Below are positions 10,817 through 19,371 of a DNA stretch of 64,000 nucleotides, in pieces. The stretch is from contig NZ_JACYIZ010000002.1 of NCBI RefSeq assembly GCF_015352975.1, forward strand, positions 310,001 to 374,000. Reading direction: 5' to 3'. A program made the position numbers and the translations under genes. The DNA is from Aestuariimicrobium ganziense (GTDB lineage Bacteria > Actinomycetota > Actinomycetes > Propionibacteriales > Propionibacteriaceae). The number at the start of each line of letters is the position of its first letter. Position 1 is the first letter of the stretch. The notes under the pieces were generated by a model. The model had not been told where the DNA came from. It saw nothing but the letters and a program-made list of their open reading frames with translations, and did not search any database.

Positions 10817-12738
10817 CAGCGCTGCTCCTGGTCGAGGTGACGGGGGGCGGGGTGGTCGACCAGTTCGGCCTCGTGCACCTCGTCGGCCGGAGACAGCGCC
10901 ACCCCGGCGAAGCCTCGCGCACCCCCGGCCTCGAGCTCGGGGAGCGCGGAACCGATGGCGGGTCGTCCGGGGTCACCGTGCACCGACAGCACCTCGGCGG
11001 TCGTGCCCAGCTGGGCGCGCGGCGGGCGGTCGGCGTAGCCCTCGGCGCGGGCGCGCTCGGTCGCCTCGACCGCGTCGCGGACCCGCTCGGCCTGCTGCCG
11101 GTCAGTCTCCAGCCCGGCCAGGGCAGCCTCGAACCGTCCGAGTTCTGAGGCCATCAGCGCCTCGACCCGCTGGTCGAGCGCGGCCTTGGCCTGGTTGGCC
11201 AGGGCGCGCACCGCGTCGTCCCCGATCAGCGCCTCGAGCAGGCGCTGGGCGACCACCGAGGTGCCACCGGCGATACCGATCTCTGCACCCGACACACCTC
11301 CGGTGTGGGCGAAGATCACCACCATCAGGGCGACGGCGGCGCCGTTGATGCCGAAGGCCAACAGCCTCGCCTTCGAGCGCTTGTCCATGCCCTCGCCGGC
11401 GACCAGTTCCATGACGTCGCCCTGCCACTCCCTGATGGCTCGGGCCACCTGGGTGGGGAACTCCGCCGAGGGTCGGGCCAGGTCGGTGGTGTTGGTCAGC
11501 ACAGCGCGTCCGGCCGGGGACGAACGCCAGGCCTGCTCGGCGCGCTCGGCCGCGGCGGCGCCCTCCTCACGAATCAACGCCTCCAGCCCGCTCTCGACGG
11601 CCACCTTGACCTTGTCGGCCTCAGGCGGCTTGCCGGCCAGGGTGCTCCAGACCCGGTCGCGCAGCCACGACAGCTTCTGCTCCATGGCCCGCATGAACTC
11701 GCCGGTGCCGATGAAGTCGTGCCAGCGGGTGAGCACCTCACCTCGCAGCAGGGTGCCGTCCGACGACTGCACCGAGACCGCCCGCGCTGCCTCGGCGAAC
11801 GACTTGGCGGCGTCCTCGCGCAGTTGGTCGAGAGCCTCGGCCTGCTCGTCCACCGCGTCGGCAATGGCCGGTGCCCGGTGGACGAGGTTGGCGACTGCCC
11901 CGTCGAGGGTCTGCAGAACGACCTCGGTGCGACTGACCTGGTCGGCGGCCAGCGTGGCCAGCCAGGTACGCACCGGCGAGACGGCCGAGTCGGGCAGCAT
12001 CCCCTCGGCGTCGGTGGTGGTCTCGGGCACGGCGAACAGGGGCGATTCGGCGAGTCCGCGCTGGGTCATCAGCTGGCCCAGGTGGGTGGGCACGTCGGCC
12101 ATCGCCGCAGGTGGCACCCGGTTGAGAACGACGGCCACCGCGGCCCGGCGATCGACGGCGAGCTTGAGGAAGTCCCACGGCACGGCGTCGGCGTAGCGGG
12201 CGGCCGAGGTGACGAACAGCCACAGGTCGGCTGCCTGCAGCAGTTGGGCGGCCAGAAGCCGGTTCTGCTCGACCACCGAGTCGATGTCTGGCGCGTCCAG
12301 GATCGCCAGACCGGTCGGCAGGGAGGGTTCTGGCACCAACTGCAGCGAGCGCTGGTCGTCCGATGAGACCTTCGAGCGAATCAGCCCGGGCAGGATGCGG
12401 TCGTCGTTGAACCAGTGCTCGTCATCGGGATGGTGGATCAGCACGGGAGACTTGGTGGTCGGTCGAATCACCCCGGGGGTGGTGACGGTTCGTCCGATCA
12501 GGGTGTTGACCAGGGTCGACTTGCCGGCGCCGGTCGATCCGCCGACGACCGCCAGCAGGGGTGCGTCGATGGTGGCAAGACGGGGCAGCACGTAGTCGTC
12601 GAGCTGGGTCTGCATGTCACGGGCTGCGGTCGCCTGCTCGACGGCTCCGGGTAGCGGCAGCGGCAGCCTTACCGGGGCCAGCGACTCACGCAACTGCAGC
12701 AGCGCCTGCGACAGGGATGCAGAACTCATGCTCGTCAC
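10816..12738 (-). CDS. Dynamin-like / ABC-transporter-type GTPase, partner of the next gene
   Basis: A 640-residue GTPase with Walker A GGSTGAGKSTLVNTLIG near residue 65, TTPGVIRPTTKSP as switch I and ILDAPDIDSV as G3. A long helical middle and a hydrophobic segment (AVALMVVIFAHTGGVSGAEIG) follow, suggesting a membrane-attached dynamin-family fold. GTG 12738 or ATG 12729 could start it; the ATG has a GACGAG sequence in front. It is coupled to the smaller GTPase gene, and the pair likely works as a heteromeric membrane GTPase. That role is inference. Confidence 0.82.
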   Translation of the reverse strand: MTSMSSASLSQALLQLRESLAPVRLPLPLPGAVEQATAARDMQTQLDDYVLPRLATIDAPLLAVVGGSTGAGKSTLVNTLIGRTVTTPGVIRPTTKSPVLIHHPDDEHWFNDDRILPGLIRSKVSSDDQRSLQLVPEPSLPTGLAILDAPDIDSVVEQNRLLAAQLLQAADLWLFVTSAARYADAVPWDFLKLAVDRRAAVAVVLNRVPPAAMADVPTHLGQLMTQRGLAESPLFAVPETTTDAEGMLPDSAVSPVRTWLATLAADQVSRTEVVLQTLDGAVANLVHRAPAIADAVDEQAEALDQLREDAAKSFAEAARAVSVQSSDGTLLRGEVLTRWHDFIGTGEFMRAMEQKLSWLRDRVWSTLAGKPPEADKVKVAVESGLEALIREEGAAAAERAEQAWRSSPAGRAVLTNTTDLARPSAEFPTQVARAIREWQGDVMELVAGEGMDKRSKARLLAFGINGAAVALMVVIFAHTGGVSGAEIGIAGGTSVVAQRLLEALIGDDAVRALANQAKAALDQRVEALMASELGRFEAALAGLETDRQQAERVRDAVEATERARAEGYADRPPRAQLGTTAEVLSVHGDPGRPAIGSALPELEAGGARGFAGVALSPADEVHEAELVDHPAPRHLDQEQR

Positions 12739-12817
12739 TGTGGCATGAATCGAGGTGTCACCGAGTGAGGACGCGGGGCTCTTTCACCCTCAGCACAGCC
12801 TGTTCACCCTCGGCCGA

Positions 12818-14215
12818 TCAGCGGCCGGGACCCCATTGCCCACTTTGGGGTGGGCCCCAGGCCTGTCCGGTCGAGGGCGGTGCCCACTGACCGGGGGCGG
12901 CGTAGCCACCGGCCAGGCTGGGCTGGCGTCGACGGAACCAGCGCCGGGGATCGGGCAGGACGACCCGCTCACCGGCGGTGTTGCTGACCGCCAGCGGACG
13001 CAGTCGGCGGATCTCGACCAGCAACTCCCGTGCTCGCACGTAGCCGACGTCGTCGATCAGGCCGCGCGTCATCGAGTCACGCAGGTAGGCCAGTTCGGTC
13101 ATCGCCCGCATCATCAGCACGGTCGGCACCAGGCGGCGCGGCTGGCTGATCGCGATGACGACCATCCAGACCCGCTTCCACAGCGTGGAGTAGACCTTGG
13201 GGTCGTCCGGCAGCAGCCATCCCATCCGTGCGAGGTCGGTGAGCCGGTTGCGAATCCGGTTGCGCTCGCGGAACAGCTGTCCGACCAGGAAGCCGATCAG
13301 AATGGCGACCAGGCCGAGACCCATGAACCAGAGCATCTTGGCCTGGCGGCCCGACCCGACGGTGCTGGCGACGCCGTTGAAGGCCATGTGGCCCAGAGCT
13401 GACAGCGTGAAGCCGACCAGGGGGGCGAGAACGCGGACGAGCTTGCTGCGGTGTCGCAGGCCGATGGCCAGTCCGACGCCGGTCATGAAGGTGAACAGCG
13501 GGTGGCCGAACGAGGTGTAGACACCGCGCAGCAGCACGAGTTCCTTCATCGCCTCCACCGGGTCGCCGGCCTGGATGGTGCGGGTGGCGAAGTCGTGGGC
13601 GCGGGCGTAGTAGAGGATGTTCTCGGTGAAGGCGAAGCCGATCGCCGAGAGCCCTGCCAAGGTGACGCTCTGCAGGATCGACACGATCCGGTAGCGCACC
13701 AGCACGGCCAGCAGGAACAGGATGATCGCCTTGGCCGCCTCCTCGACGAAGGGGGCGACGAAGATGGCGGGACGGGCACCGGCGGCCGGGTCACCGTCAC
13801 CGCGGATGTTGATCAGCTCGGCCATCCAGCTGTTGACGTAGATGCTGATCCAGGTCGAGATCGCCGCGCCCCAGAGGAAGGCGAGCAGCCACATCACCAT
13901 GCGTTGCTTGCGCAGCCGGTCGAGCCAGATGAACATCAGCGACCAGACCGCAGCCGTGGGCCAGGCGTACTTGGCGGCCAGGATGATCGACTCGTTGGTG
14001 ATGCCCGGGATGGTGCCGCCGGGCACCTGGCGGTCCCAGCTGACCAGCGCGTACATGTCCCACAGCGCGAAGAACCCGACGACCAGCAGCGCGACCGTCG
14101 CCCACAGGAAGGGGCTGCGCAGGATGTTCTGCCACCAGGTGCGCGAGGGGTCGCCGGGACGAGGGATGCCCGACAGCATGCGGGCACGTCTCTCCAGTCG
14201 CGGCGTCCAGGACAT
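12818..14215 (-). CDS. PrsW-family intramembrane metalloprotease
   Basis: A polytopic membrane protein of 465 residues with about eight hydrophobic segments. It carries the PrsW signatures: PFVEEAAKAI (EExxK), GFAFTENILYY, FGHPLFTFMTG and LSALGHMAFNG. The family contains the site-1 protease PrsW, which cleaves anti-sigma factors, but most actinobacterial members are uncharacterised. ATG 14215 follows a strong GGGAGG ribosome-binding site, while upstream in-frame codons are not membrane-protein-like. The hydrophilic C-terminal tail is rich in G, P and Q. Confidence 0.87.
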   Translation of the reverse strand: MSWTPRLERRARMLSGIPRPGDPSRTWWQNILRSPFLWATVALLVVGFFALWDMYALVSWDRQVPGGTIPGITNESIILAAKYAWPTAAVWSLMFIWLDRLRKQRMVMWLLAFLWGAAISTWISIYVNSWMAELINIRGDGDPAAGARPAIFVAPFVEEAAKAIILFLLAVLVRYRIVSILQSVTLAGLSAIGFAFTENILYYARAHDFATRTIQAGDPVEAMKELVLLRGVYTSFGHPLFTFMTGVGLAIGLRHRSKLVRVLAPLVGFTLSALGHMAFNGVASTVGSGRQAKMLWFMGLGLVAILIGFLVGQLFRERNRIRNRLTDLARMGWLLPDDPKVYSTLWKRVWMVVIAISQPRRLVPTVLMMRAMTELAYLRDSMTRGLIDDVGYVRARELLVEIRRLRPLAVSNTAGERVVLPDPRRWFRRRQPSLAGGYAAPGQWAPPSTGQAWGPPQSGQWGPGR

Positions 14216-14343
14216 GCCTCCCACAGTAGCGCCCGCCGGTGGCCAGCCCCGTGACGCTGGTTGAGGAGCTACCACGGACGACCAGCGCCGCGGGATGGCT
14301 GCCGCCCCTGTGGCCCGGATAAGCTCGTTCCCGGGTTCGCCCG

Positions 14344-14419
14344 GCCCCAGTAGCTCAGCGGATAGAGCAGCAGCCTTCTAATCTGTCGCGCGCAGGTTCG
14401 ATTCCTGCCTGGGGCGCCA
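14344..14419 (+). tRNA. tRNA-Arg (TCT)
   Basis: The acceptor arms GCCCCAG and CTGGGGC pair and a CCA end is encoded. The anticodon loop CTTCTAA gives anticodon TCT. The anticodon stem has one C-T mismatch at position 31-39 and a G-T closing pair, which is slightly weak. The D arm TAGCTCAGCGGATAGAGCA and T arm GCAGGTTCGATTCCTGC are canonical. Confidence 0.92.
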
Positions 14420-14439
14420 GTTCGTCCACCCAGCCGTTC

Positions 14440-15165
14440 TCAGGTCAGCGTGAGCCGCAGCTCGTCCCCAGCCGAGGCGATCGTCCCCTTCGCCGGCACC
14501 TGCGAGGCGACCCCCGCCGACGCGGCCGGGTCGGCGACCCCCGTGCCAGCTGCGTCGACCACCACGACCGTGAGGTCCAGGGCCGCGGCCTGCTCTCGTG
14601 CGGCAGCCACGGTGGCGCCGACCAGGTCGGGGACGAGGCGCAGGTCCTCGACTCCCGCGGGTGGTGGGATCGGGACGATCCGGAAGCTGACCGTGGCCGA
14701 CACGTCGGCGGAGTAGCCGAAGGAGTTGGCATAGCCGGCGTCCACCGGGGTGGCGTACAGCTTGCCCACCGGAGCGTTCAGTCCCAGCCGGGCGGGGTTG
14801 ATCGACACCGCCCCCGACGACAAGGCCGTCGAGGACAGGGCCGACAGCGCTGTCAGACCGGCTGTCGAGCGCACTGCTGGCACCGCCGACGCCCCGGGCA
14901 CCCCGGCAGCCCCAGAACCCAGCTTCAGCGCGACCTTCACCTCGCCGGTGGTCTCGGGCAGGGCGTAGAAGGTGGGTCGGTAGCCGATCGCCTGCAGCAG
15001 CTTGAGCTTGTCGTCCTCGCTGCTGGTGACCAGGGCCAGGGTGGCAGCCAGGGAGGCCTCGTCCAGTGCCTGCTGGGCATCGGCCACCCCGTGGCCGACC
15101 GCCGCGATCACGCTCCCCAGCGGGGTCGCCACCGTGTCGGTCACCAGTCGTCCCAGGTCAGTCAT
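14440..15165 (-). CDS. Unknown-family paralog with C-terminal PASTA domain
   Basis: 241 residues. The N-terminal part carries the operon's shared signature: VADAQQALDEAS near residue 27 and IGYRPTFYALPETTGEVKVAL near residue 61. The closing strand motif is FRIVPIPPPAGVEDL. Residues about 178-241 form a PASTA-type domain (LVPDLVGATVAAAREQAA, VASQVPAKGTIASAG). PASTA domains usually sit outside the cell and bind muropeptides, but no signal peptide or membrane helix is visible here. It is the last gene of the ten-gene operon and overlaps its upstream neighbour by 8 bases. Function unknown. Confidence 0.8.
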   Translation of the reverse strand: MTDLGRLVTDTVATPLGSVIAAVGHGVADAQQALDEASLAATLALVTSSEDDKLKLLQAIGYRPTFYALPETTGEVKVALKLGSGAAGVPGASAVPAVRSTAGLTALSALSSTALSSGAVSINPARLGLNAPVGKLYATPVDAGYANSFGYSADVSATVSFRIVPIPPPAGVEDLRLVPDLVGATVAAAREQAAALDLTVVVVDAAGTGVADPAASAGVASQVPAKGTIASAGDELRLTLT

Positions 15166-16144
15166 CGTCCTGCCTCCTCACCGCGAACACCACCAGCACA
15201 CTCGTGCCGAAGTCGGCCTGGGCCCCGGCCACGGGGTGTTGCATGATCGCCTGACCCGGCGTGGCGCCACCGTCGCCCACCACCTGGGTGGCGGCATCGA
15301 GCTTGAAGCCGACCGAGCGCAGCACCCGCTGGGCCGCCGACTCGGTCAACCCGACCACACTCGGCACGCCCTGGGTCACCCTGGCCGACGAGGGTGCGTC
15401 AATCACCAGCTCGGCCTTGACGCCACCAGCTCCCTGGCCATCGAGGGCGATGGTGTCGCCCGAGGCCCCCAGGGTGCCGCGCAGGTCGAGGGTGGCTCGC
15501 TCGAGCCGGAACGGGATCGGTTGGGCGGCCAGCACCTGGTTGGTGGCGGCCAGTTGGGCGCCGATGCCGCCGATCACGTCGACCACCGGGGCCGGGTTGC
15601 CCAGCGACTGGCGCAACTCGACCAGCTCGGTGGCTGTCGCCGACACTTCTTGTCGGGCCTGGGCCAACTCCTGCGCGCGGCTGGCCAGCAGCTTGGTGAG
15701 CCGGGCCACCTCGGCACTGTCCGGTTGTGGCCCGGCGTCGTCGCCAGCGAGTTCGTCGGGCACGGCGGCGACCAGCACCCCGTCGTGGGTCAGGTCGTGG
15801 AGGCCGGGCACCTTGACCGGTTCGCGCAGCATCCGCAGCCGTCCGAAGTCGACCACCCCCTCGCGGTCGTCGACCAACCTGACCATGGGTGCTGCCGAGA
15901 GCACTGCGACCTCACCGAACTCGGGCGTCACCAGGCGCAGCGCCGGCAGGGTCGGACCGGGGCGTCCCTTCATCACCAGCCGCTCCACCTCGGACCTGGC
16001 CACCAGCAGCCCACCGACCTCGGTGTGCGCCGCTCCCACCACCTGCCAGCCGTTCATTCCGACGTTGGCCTCCAGCACGAACTCGCCACCCTCGTAGGGC
16101 TTCCCATCGAACCTGAGCACCATCCCGGTGATCTCGATCGCCAT
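15158..16144 (-). CDS. Unknown protein with coiled coil and C-terminal PASTA domain
   Basis: 328 residues. The N-terminal 130 residues look like an all-beta carboxypeptidase-regulatory/filamin-like sheet (ITGMVLRFDGKPYEGGEFVL). A heptad-like coiled coil (ARLTKLLASRAQELAQARQE, residues about 144-180) follows, then a PASTA domain near 258-322 (VPSVVGLTESAAQRVLRSVG, AIMQHPVAGAQADFG). There is no signal peptide. It lacks the FY motif of its neighbours, so it is a structural partner rather than a paralog. It sits between two operon genes, overlapping the next by 8 bases and 1 base from the previous stop. Confidence 0.78.
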   Translation of the reverse strand: MAIEITGMVLRFDGKPYEGGEFVLEANVGMNGWQVVGAAHTEVGGLLVARSEVERLVMKGRPGPTLPALRLVTPEFGEVAVLSAAPMVRLVDDREGVVDFGRLRMLREPVKVPGLHDLTHDGVLVAAVPDELAGDDAGPQPDSAEVARLTKLLASRAQELAQARQEVSATATELVELRQSLGNPAPVVDVIGGIGAQLAATNQVLAAQPIPFRLERATLDLRGTLGASGDTIALDGQGAGGVKAELVIDAPSSARVTQGVPSVVGLTESAAQRVLRSVGFKLDAATQVVGDGGATPGQAIMQHPVAGAQADFGTSVLVVFAVRRQDDD

Positions 16145-16145
16145 C

Positions 16146-16790
16146 TCAGGCCCCCTTGCCCGTCGTGATCCGGGCCATGGTCGAGCCGACCTCGGCGGTC
16201 ACCACGACCACCGCCGACACCCGTAGCTGGGCTCCCAGGGTCACCGTGGCCTGCGCTCGTCCGGTGGCATCGGTGGTGACCACGGCACGGTCGAAGGTGA
16301 CGTTGCCTGCGATCCTGGGGTCGGTCACCCCGGCCGCTGCTGACAAGGCGTTCGAAGCCTCGAGATCGACGTTGAGCTGCACCGGGGCATGGGCCAGCAA
16401 CTCCCCGGCCGAGTTGGCCGCGACCACCGACAGGGTCTGCGTGGCCCCGGTGCCATTCACGGTGAGTTGCAGCAGGGGCAGGGGCAGGCCCTCGCCCGGC
16501 GGGACGGCGACGAACCGTCCCGAGATCTTCGAGGTGACCTCGTTGGTGGACGACGACGAGGTCGCTGGTGCGAAGAACAGCAACGCCCTGCGGCCCGACG
16601 AGGTCGACTGGGTCTGCAACCGGAACCCGATCTCGAAGTCGAGGTAGGGAATGCGGTACTGGGTGGTCGGTCGTCCGAAGCTGTCCAGCGGTGGGATCCG
16701 CGACAACTCGTCGGCAGCCTCGGTCAGGGTGTCGGCCATGCCGGCGATCACCGACTGCAGCGTGTCGGCGATGAACGAACCCTCAGTCAT
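16146..16790 (-). CDS. Unknown beta-rich protein, divergent member of the operon's paralog family
   Basis: 214 residues from ATG 16790 (MTEGSFIADTLQSVIAG). An N-terminal amphipathic helix is followed by TTQYRIPYLDFEIGFRLQTQ, which occupies the position of the LGF-x-PTFY segment in neighbours. Then come a serine-rich loop and a C-terminal immunoglobulin-like sheet with GRAQATVTLGAQLRVSAVV. The start overlaps the end of the previous gene by 8 bases, which indicates coupling. No enzyme motif, signal peptide or membrane helix is visible. Function unknown. Confidence 0.75.
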   Translation of the reverse strand: MTEGSFIADTLQSVIAGMADTLTEAADELSRIPPLDSFGRPTTQYRIPYLDFEIGFRLQTQSTSSGRRALLFFAPATSSSSTNEVTSKISGRFVAVPPGEGLPLPLLQLTVNGTGATQTLSVVAANSAGELLAHAPVQLNVDLEASNALSAAAGVTDPRIAGNVTFDRAVVTTDATGRAQATVTLGAQLRVSAVVVVTAEVGSTMARITTGKGA

Positions 16791-17508
16791 CGTCGCCTCC
16801 CCTCCGGCGGCGTTCGCGCCGCTCGTCTCGTCGTTGCAGGTGGTCGTCGTCGCCAGCGCCCTCGGCAGGTGGTCGAGGACGGGAGCGAGGGCGGGGACGT
16901 TCGACCTCGCGGTCGGCCCGGGCGGCATCACGGCGGGCGAACACGTCACCCGACCCTCCGGTGTCGATGCCGAGGCGCTCGTCACGCCAGCGGCTGTAGG
17001 TCGAGGCGGTGTCCATCGGCTCACGGACGATCCGCTCGACCTCGCGCCAACGCTCGGTCGCCCCCGAGAACCGGTCGACGGCACTGGTGAACGGCTCGAA
17101 CAGCCGCGACCTCAGCGGTGCGGTGCGGTCGGCCACCATGGCCAAGGCGTCGTCCTCCCCCGGACGAGCGCCTCGTCCGGGTACGACCGGCTCGCGCCCG
17201 CTGGCCAGGGCCTCACGCCGGCGCAGCCACTCCGCGGCCTCGGCCCGGCGCTGGGCGAAGGTCGCGACCGGGTACCGTGCGGCCAGCGCCGGGTCGAGCG
17301 CCCCCTGCCCGGTCACGGCCGCCATCTGGGCCTCGAGGTGGCGACGCTGCTCCAGCAGCCCGGCCAGGGGTGAGCCCTCCATCCCGTCGGGCAGCCCTGG
17401 CGGCCGGTCGGGCGCAGGTGGCCGCACCGCCTGGTGCAGGGCGTCCGGGCCCTCACCACCCGTCGTCGGGGACGACGGGCTCAGGTCACGCCAACTGCGT
17501 CGAGGCAT
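16783..17508 (-). CDS. Hypothetical charged, helical protein of the operon
   Basis: 241 residues, rich in arginine, glutamate, aspartate and proline. The central part is predicted helical (GLLEQRRHLEAQMAAVTGQG, FAQRRAEAAEWLRRREALA). The C-terminus is a low-complexity Arg/Asp tail (RRDERRERRRRGGDDD). No domain is recognised. Its position between two paralog-family genes, with 15-base and 8-base junctions, supports it as a real gene. A scaffold or adaptor role would be a guess. Confidence 0.7.
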   Translation of the reverse strand: MPRRSWRDLSPSSPTTGGEGPDALHQAVRPPAPDRPPGLPDGMEGSPLAGLLEQRRHLEAQMAAVTGQGALDPALAARYPVATFAQRRAEAAEWLRRREALASGREPVVPGRGARPGEDDALAMVADRTAPLRSRLFEPFTSAVDRFSGATERWREVERIVREPMDTASTYSRWRDERLGIDTGGSGDVFARRDAARADREVERPRPRSRPRPPAEGAGDDDHLQRRDERRERRRRGGDDD

Positions 17509-17523
17509 CCGACACCTGCCCGG

Positions 17524-18099
17524 TCACGGGGTCGGCGGAGCCGGCTTGGTCGACTCGGTGATCATCGCCCGGATCCGTTCCTCGAGGATCGCGGGCGCGG
17601 GCACCGGCACGAGCTTGGTACGCATCAACGACGAGCCCTCGGCGGAGTACTGGTACTTGGCCGAGTAGCTGGCCGACACCGCCGAGCAGTTCATCGAGGC
17701 CGAGGCCGAGAAGAAGCCCACCTTGCCCTTGACGTTGGCGCTCACGTGCGTGGCCGAGCGGGAGTAGTTCGACTCCCGCGACATCGAGATCGACAACTTG
17801 AGCTCGATCAGGGTGTCGACGAACTGGTAGAAGGTCGGCACGAACCCCAGCTCGAGCAGGGAGTAACCCTCGGTGTTGCCGTCCCCGAGCTTGACCAGCA
17901 TCGTCCGTTCCGGGTTGGCCGGAGGCGCCGGATCGGGTTGACCCGGCTCCCCCTCCGGGTCGGGAGCGTAGCCAGCCATCAGCCGGGCGATCTTCAGCGA
18001 GACCAGGTCGAGCTCGTACTGCGCCTCGGCGATACCCGTTCCCAGCATCCGTACCATCTGCGGGAACGGGGTGTTCAGCATCTCGGTGGCGACGCTCAT
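17524..18099 (-). CDS. Unknown-family paralog (AQ-x-ALD / LGF-x-PTFY protein)
   Basis: 191 residues. The shared signature is clear: TPFPQMVRMLGTGIAEAQYE at the N-terminus, LLELGFVPTFYQFVDTLIEL near residue 80, then strands SRESNYSRSATHVSANVKG and SAKYQYSAEGSSLMRTK, closing LVPVPAPAILEERI. A proline-rich insert (residues 47-65) separates helix and sheet. It is closest to the next upstream paralog, with which it is nearly contiguous (1 base between stop and start). There is no signal peptide. Function unknown; homo- or hetero-oligomer assembly with the paralogs is inferred from co-location. Confidence 0.8.
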   Translation of the reverse strand: MSVATEMLNTPFPQMVRMLGTGIAEAQYELDLVSLKIARLMAGYAPDPEGEPGQPDPAPPANPERTMLVKLGDGNTEGYSLLELGFVPTFYQFVDTLIELKLSISMSRESNYSRSATHVSANVKGKVGFFSASASMNCSAVSASYSAKYQYSAEGSSLMRTKLVPVPAPAILEERIRAMITESTKPAPPTP

Positions 18100-18100
18100 G

Positions 18101-18868
18101 TCAGGCCACCGGACCGGGCTTCAGCTTGTCGAGCTCGAGCTGGCGGCGTTGCTCCTCCGACTCCATGAACGACTGGATCCGCTGCTCCAGCGCGGCCGGA
18201 ACCGGCACCGGCACCAGCTTGGTGGGCAGGATCGAGGCACCCTCGGCCGAGTAGGAGTACTTGCTGGAGTAGGTGGCGTCGACCTGGCTGGTCGACACCG
18301 TGGCGCCGGTGTTGGTGCTGAACAGCCACCAACCCTTCGACTTCTGGGTGGTGTCGTTGAAGGTTCGCTTCGTGGTGTGGGTGTAGCTCGACTCCCGGGT
18401 GATCTTGATCGCGATCTTCACCTCGATGATGGTGTCGACGAACTGGTAGAACGTCGGCGCGAAGCCCAACTCCATCATCGAGTGGCGGGTCGGCACCCTG
18501 ATGCTGATCTTCTTCTGGGCGTCGGACAGGTTGGCCAGGTCGACGCCGGGGTGCAGGTCTGCCACCACCTGGGCCAGCACCTCGGAGAGCTTGATCACGT
18601 CGTCGCCCATGGTGCCGGTGAGGGCATCGTCGACGGCGGCGTAGGCGACGGCCTCGGGCAGGGTCATGTACTCGTAGCCGAAGAAAACCCGGCTGTCGTC
18701 GAAGGCGACCTTGCCGTCGTCGTCGTAGACCGTCTTCAGCCCGCCCATCATCTCGGCGGTGCGGATCGAGCTCTCGTCCAAGGCGTACTGACCGTCGGCG
18801 ATCGCGAACGCCATCTGCCGGATCATGTCGCCCATCGGGACGTTGAGCAGTTCTTGTCCAATGGCCAT
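18101..18868 (-). CDS. Unknown-family paralog (AQ-x-ALD / LGF-x-PTFY protein) with helical insert
   Basis: 255 residues. VPMGDMIRQMAFAIADGQYA and LDESS form the N-terminal helix, then an insert of about 80 residues (residues 45-125) unique to this member. After it come MMELGFAPTFYQFVDTIIEV, IKITRESSYTHTTKRTF, a loop with GWWLF, and KYSYSAEGASILPTKLVPVP. The C-terminal tail is charged and helical (EEQRRQLELDKL). It shares near-identical blocks with its downstream neighbour, suggesting recent duplication. Confidence 0.8.
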   Translation of the reverse strand: MAIGQELLNVPMGDMIRQMAFAIADGQYALDESSIRTAEMMGGLKTVYDDDGKVAFDDSRVFFGYEYMTLPEAVAYAAVDDALTGTMGDDVIKLSEVLAQVVADLHPGVDLANLSDAQKKISIRVPTRHSMMELGFAPTFYQFVDTIIEVKIAIKITRESSYTHTTKRTFNDTTQKSKGWWLFSTNTGATVSTSQVDATYSSKYSYSAEGASILPTKLVPVPVPAALEQRIQSFMESEEQRRQLELDKLKPGPVA

Positions 18869-18892
18869 GTGGGTGTGTCCTGTTCTGTGCTG

Positions 18893-19360
18893 TCAGGGTT
18901 GGGGGGACGAGGTGTGGGCACGGAGGATCTCGAGCAACCCGTCGGGTGGTGGCAGCGAGACGAGGCGGGCCGCCAGCGATGACTGGCCCTCCGACGAGAC
19001 CGAGAACTTGCGGGCGTAGCTGACGCTCACCGAGGCGGCGACCATCACCACCCCGTAGTTGACCCGGCCCTGAACGCCGACGTCGATGCCGAACTCGGTG
19101 GTCTCCTGCATCGAGAAGCTGAGCTTGGCCTCGACGGTGGCTTCGGTGAAGGCGTAGAAGCTGGGGACGAACCCCAGCGTGAGCAGGCTGTACTCCTGGT
19201 CGCCCACCTCGACGGTGGTGTCAGCCAGTTCCTTGGCCAGGGCCACCGAGTTCTGGTCGAGGGCGAACTGGGCGCGGGCGATCGAGACCCCCAACTGCTC
19301 GACGATGGTGGGCAGCGGGGCCTGCAGCAACTGGGTGGTGACCGAGACGGTTTCAGACAT
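18893..19360 (-). CDS. Unknown-family paralog, minimal form
   Basis: 155 residues, the shortest and most compact member: LLQAPLPTIVEQLGVSIARA followed by QFALDQNSVALAKELAD, then LLTLGFVPSFYAFTEATVEA, an antiparallel sheet (VQGRVNYGVVMVAASVSVSY) and the closing FSVSSEGQSSLAARLVSLPP. It therefore defines the core fold of the family: an N-terminal helix pair plus a beta sandwich. No signal peptide or enzyme motif is present. Confidence 0.8.
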   Translation of the reverse strand: MSETVSVTTQLLQAPLPTIVEQLGVSIARAQFALDQNSVALAKELADTTVEVGDQEYSLLTLGFVPSFYAFTEATVEAKLSFSMQETTEFGIDVGVQGRVNYGVVMVAASVSVSYARKFSVSSEGQSSLAARLVSLPPPDGLLEILRAHTSSPQP

Positions 19361-19371
19361 CAGTCAGCCGA